Below are positions 6,037 through 7,864 of a DNA stretch of 7,864 nucleotides, piece after piece (position 1 is the stretch's first letter; the number at the start of each line of letters is the position of its first letter). The notes under the pieces are model-generated. The model had not been told where the DNA came from. It ran no database searches and was given only the letters and a program-made list of their open reading frames with translations. Both the position numbers and the translations under genes were made by a program. This DNA comes from Acidobacteriota bacterium (GTDB taxonomy: Bacteria; Acidobacteriota; Terriglobia; Terriglobales; Acidobacteriaceae), in assembly GCA_021819255.1 (NCBI GenBank), contig JAKART010000094.1, positions 1-7,864 on the forward strand. The letters are read 5' to 3'.

Positions 6037-6146
6037 CAATTCAACGCTTGAGAGAGGACGATTGAAACGCCTTCGAACCGGTTTCGGTTGGGTCCGGATG
6101 GGCCACGCTCCGACGCCTGTTCGAGGCGCCTCAAGCCTGCAGTCGC

Positions 6147-6153
6147 AAGGGGA
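6147..6153 (+). promoter_or_regulatory. Ribosome binding site for the gene at 6166
   Basis: AAGGGGA lies 12 nt before ATG 6166, somewhat farther than usual but the only purine-rich match near the start. It favours 6166 over the in-frame ATG at 6088, which has none and would add 26 residues with no protein-like pattern. Confidence 0.5.
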
Positions 6154-6165
6154 AATCACAGCACC

Positions 6166-7284
6166 ATGTCAGAGCAGAACATAGCAGCCATCTCGTCGTA
6201 CGACACGGCGGAGGAATACAGCGGCGGAGACGACGGCAATCAGGATTACGGTTCGCAGGAGCCGGGAGACGTCAACGACGGAGGCCAGCCAGGTCCGGGA
6301 ATGGGCCAGAGCAAGAGCAGCCGGCGCCGCCGCCGCAAGCGGAAGAACAAGATGGCCGGCGAGGGCCCGGCCGTAGCCGGCGCCGAGGGTGAAGCAGGTC
6401 TGCCTCTGGCGCCGCTGGTGATGGAGGGCGAGAGCCTCGCGCTGGCGGCGGCTGGAGCGCCGGGAGCGCGAAAGCAGCCCGCTGCCGGTCAGCAACCGGC
6501 GGGCAAGCGCTGGAAGAAAAAGTTCCGGGATCGCGAGCGGCGCACGGGTAGCGCCGGCAAAGTCGAGAATCCGGGCAATGACTTTCGTGCCGAGGCGGCT
6601 TCGCCCAACGCCTATGGCAGCGGAAATGGCTATCGGCCGGACAACTTCGGCAACCAGATTGGCGGGTTCAAACGCAAAGGGAAGAACGGTGGCAGCCAGC
6701 AGCGGGAGCGCGGGTTTGTGGGTCCAATGGATCACAGCTATCGCGAGGCCGGCGAGTTTGGCGATACCCCGCCGTCGACCATCCAGATGCCGGGACAGAC
6801 GCGCCGCAGCGGTCATCGGCATACGGGGGATTCGCAGCCGATCGACCGGTCGATGCCGCGGCCGATTCCAATCCCCGAGGGAGCCCAGACACACATCTAT
6901 TTCTTCATTGAAGAGCTGTTTTTCCAGGCCAAGATCCAGGAGACCGCCAAGAAGCTGGGCGTGAAGGTGGAGTTCATGAAGAACGAGAAAGAGACTGTAG
7001 CCGCGCTGACCGAAGGAGAGAAGGACAAACCGGCCCTGATCGTCTTCGATCTCAACAATGCCAACGCCAAGCCGCTCACGCTGATTCCAAAGCTCAAGGC
7101 CAAACTGAAGAAGTCAGCCTCCATCATCGGCTTCCTCTCCCACCTGCAGGGCGATCTGAAGGCCAAGGCCGTCGAGGCGGGTTGCGATGTGGTGATGCCG
7201 CGCGCGGCCTTCAGTCAGAATCTGCCCAATCTGCTGCGCCGCTACGGGGTCGAAGAGGAAGACGAGATCAACTACAACTGCTAA
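6166..7284 (+). CDS. Basic disordered protein with a C-terminal pseudo-receiver domain, 372 aa
   Basis: Residues 10-48 are acidic and Gly-rich. Basic patches follow: RRRRRKRK at 53-60, KRWKKKF with RDRERR at 114-126, FKRKGK at 168-173. Gly, Asn and Gln are abundant between them up to about 240. This long disordered, charged arm resembles nucleic-acid-binding tails and should act in the cytoplasm; there is no signal peptide. Residues 243-360 have the alternating strand-helix pattern of a CheY-like receiver. An acidic pair (Glu249, Glu250) sits where the DD pair is expected, Asp295 in VFDLNN matches the phospho-acceptor, and Ser325 sits at the end of strand 4. The invariant lysine position holds Met344 (MPR instead of KP), so it is degenerate. 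Phosphorylation is therefore doubtful, and the domain may be a protein-protein module. The tail is acidic and ends in Cys372. The very long upstream leader is its most striking context. The protein family is not named here because I do not recognise one. Confidence 0.85.
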   Translation: MSEQNIAAISSYDTAEEYSGGDDGNQDYGSQEPGDVNDGGQPGPGMGQSKSSRRRRRKRKNKMAGEGPAVAGAEGEAGLPLAPLVMEGESLALAAAGAPGARKQPAAGQQPAGKRWKKKFRDRERRTGSAGKVENPGNDFRAEAASPNAYGSGNGYRPDNFGNQIGGFKRKGKNGGSQQRERGFVGPMDHSYREAGEFGDTPPSTIQMPGQTRRSGHRHTGDSQPIDRSMPRPIPIPEGAQTHIYFFIEELFFQAKIQETAKKLGVKVEFMKNEKETVAALTEGEKDKPALIVFDLNNANAKPLTLIPKLKAKLKKSASIIGFLSHLQGDLKAKAVEAGCDVVMPRAAFSQNLPNLLRRYGVEEEDEINYNC

Positions 7285-7528
7285 CCCAGGCTCCAAAACA
7301 GAGCCCCAGTGGCCGGCAGATCTCGCATCGGAGCAGATTGGCTCGTCCACCGGGCTCGGTCATCTGCGCGTGGTGATGCTCTTCCTTCCCGACATCGTTT
7401 GTCGCCGGGCGCGGACGCGGCCTCACGGAACGTCCCTGAAGCCGGCGACGGCGTGAGCCGTTGTGCAGGTGAGGGCTCTGCGTATTGGAGGGGGGGTGGT
7501 TCGCCGCGCAGGTTACGCTTGCGGGGAG
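7285..7528. other. Intergenic stretch between convergent genes with nested inverted repeats
   Basis: No gene is seen. Just after the stop, GGCTC (7289-7293) pairs with GAGCC (7301-7305). Further on, GTCGCCGG (7401-7408) pairs perfectly with CCGGCGAC (7442-7449) and encloses GGACG (7413-7417) with CGTCC (7431-7435). Neither has a T run, so if they end transcription they are not classical intrinsic terminators. Their place between converging genes fits a shared 3' end function. Confidence 0.45.
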
Positions 7529-7810
7529 TCAGATATCCCACAGTCCCCTTGGCTGGCGGCGGCCCTTGTAGAGACAGCGCAGGCGATACCAGGTCAGGTC
7601 TGCCCCTACCCAGACAAACCCCAGCAACGCAACCGCATACAGGAAGGGAGCCGGCAGCGCGCGGGCGATGGTCCGGAATACCCTGCGGCCGTCGCCTGAG
7701 CCCGGCGCTGTCTCCAGTCCCTTGCGGAGGGGGAGCGGTTCGTCGCTCAGCTTGCGGTGAGTTTCCGGCTGGTGGTCTGCTTCGTGTCCGTGTTGGATAA
7801 GAGTGGGCAT
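7529..7810 (-). CDS. Small single-pass membrane protein, unknown function, 93 aa
   Basis: A polar, His-rich N-terminal half (1-50) is followed by one hydrophobic span at about 54-71 (APFLYAVALLGFVWVG) and a short basic tail with YRLRCLYKGRR. The basic tail would tend to stay in the cytoplasm, placing the N-terminus outside. Codon choice is that of the neighbouring genes (CTG, CGC, AAG and GCG favoured), which supports real coding. The start ATG at 7810 has only a weak AGAAG nearby. No family is recognised. The region upstream (7811-7864) is AT-richer at its far end and may hold its promoter. Confidence 0.55.
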   Translation of the reverse strand: MPTLIQHGHEADHQPETHRKLSDEPLPLRKGLETAPGSGDGRRVFRTIARALPAPFLYAVALLGFVWVGADLTWYRLRCLYKGRRQPRGLWDI

Positions 7811-7864
7811 AGCTTCTGCTCGTCTTATCGGCGGGCGGACCGAAGTCCTTTAACCTCTATCACC

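Larger units (their letters stand above)
5328..6165 (+). ncRNA. Candidate large structured RNA or long 5' leader, about 840 nt
   Basis: The stretch begins at the promoter above and ends at the ATG of the next gene. No frame in it reads as convincing protein. It is purine-rich in part, about two-thirds A+G over 5701-5820. Local helices follow one another: GAGCC/GGCTC (5360-5364/5389-5393), GCGG/CCGC near 5410, TGATCGC-GAA-GCGATCA (5471-5487), TCACCC/GGGTGA (5514-5519/5535-5540), AGCTCGC/GCGAGCT (5559-5565/5586-5592) enclosing ACC/GGT, TGGATCG/CGATCCA (5617-5623/5637-5643), TCCGGC/GCCGGA (5834-5839/5873-5878) enclosing TGGAG/CTCCA, the three-way junction at 5963-6036, AACCG/CGGTT (6076-6080/6085-6089) and CGCCT/AGGCG (6114-6118/6124-6128). 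GC-rich DNA makes many short helices by chance, so the case rests on their density, the promoter and the absence of genes. I looked for the conserved cores of RNase P RNA, tmRNA and SRP RNA and a group II intron domain V and saw none. Confidence 0.4.

Noticed and set aside
6071..6095. Possible tRNA T-arm like CTTCGAACCGG
   Set aside because: No matching acceptor stem, anticodon arm or CCA-proximal context around it.
5328..6165. Identification of the leader as RNase P RNA, tmRNA, SRP RNA or a group II intron
   Set aside because: The conserved cores that I know for these RNAs were not found; only a covariance search could exclude divergent forms.
5888..6184. 98-codon plus-strand frame overlapping the start of the 6166 gene, with a faintly cold-shock-like stretch (GRLKRLRTGFGWVR)
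   Set aside because: No good Shine-Dalgarno, mixed third-position composition, and the sequence is better explained by RNA helices. It stays the main alternative for the end of the leader, and a conserved frame in relatives would revive it.
7309..7800. 163-codon plus-strand frame opposite the small membrane-protein gene
   Set aside because: Gly/Arg-rich, no family pattern, and antisense to a frame with better codon choice and a clear membrane span.
1..7864. CRISPR array
   Set aside because: No regularly spaced identical repeats of suitable length; the only direct repeats are the AVKK codons and one 15-bp pair.

Overview
This is a GC-rich bacterial window with medium-to-high-GC coding sequence. 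The gene set is a lysine/alanine-tailed histone-like protein, a GT-C type membrane glycosyltransferase with a 'PPLYPLLLA' loop, and a basic disordered protein ending in a pseudo-receiver. Together they recall Acidobacteria of the Bryobacterales/Solibacter type, but that placement is inference from protein style and not a database match.

Layout. Positions 1-81 are the end of a plus-strand gene for an AVKK-repeat tail, closed by a strong hairpin terminator (115-152) that also suits transcripts arriving from the other side. Positions 309-4498 carry five minus-strand genes. In transcription order they are a polytopic GT-C-like glycosyltransferase (4498-3092), an NAD-dependent SDR epimerase/dehydratase starting 4 nt after it (3087-2032), dUTPase (1982-1536), a short unrecognised ORF that looks like a gene remnant (1479-1102), and an exported PrxQ/BCP-type peroxiredoxin (872-309). 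The first two probably act together in envelope or lipid-linked sugar metabolism. A 116-bp element with perfect 17-bp inverted ends, finishing in TA on both sides, sits between dut and the remnant and supplies the remnant's first codons.

Positions 4499-6165 are the most unusual part: about 1.67 kb with no convincing gene on either strand. Within it is a good sigma70-like promoter (TTGCAC-17-TAGAAT, 5293-5321) pointing at the downstream plus-strand gene more than 800 nt away. The presumed transcript is partly purine-rich and contains many hairpins. These include a three-way junction closed by a perfect 10-bp helix (5963-6036), one strand of which can alternatively form a perfect local 7-bp hairpin. 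This is either a very long structured leader or a separate large noncoding RNA.

The downstream gene (6166-7284) encodes a 372-residue protein with a long disordered arm, Arg/Lys-rich patches of the kind that bind nucleic acid, and a degenerate receiver-like C-terminal domain. A structured RNA directly upstream of a protein with RNA-binding-like patches is the best candidate here for something undescribed. A convergent small membrane-protein gene (7810-7529) closes the window.
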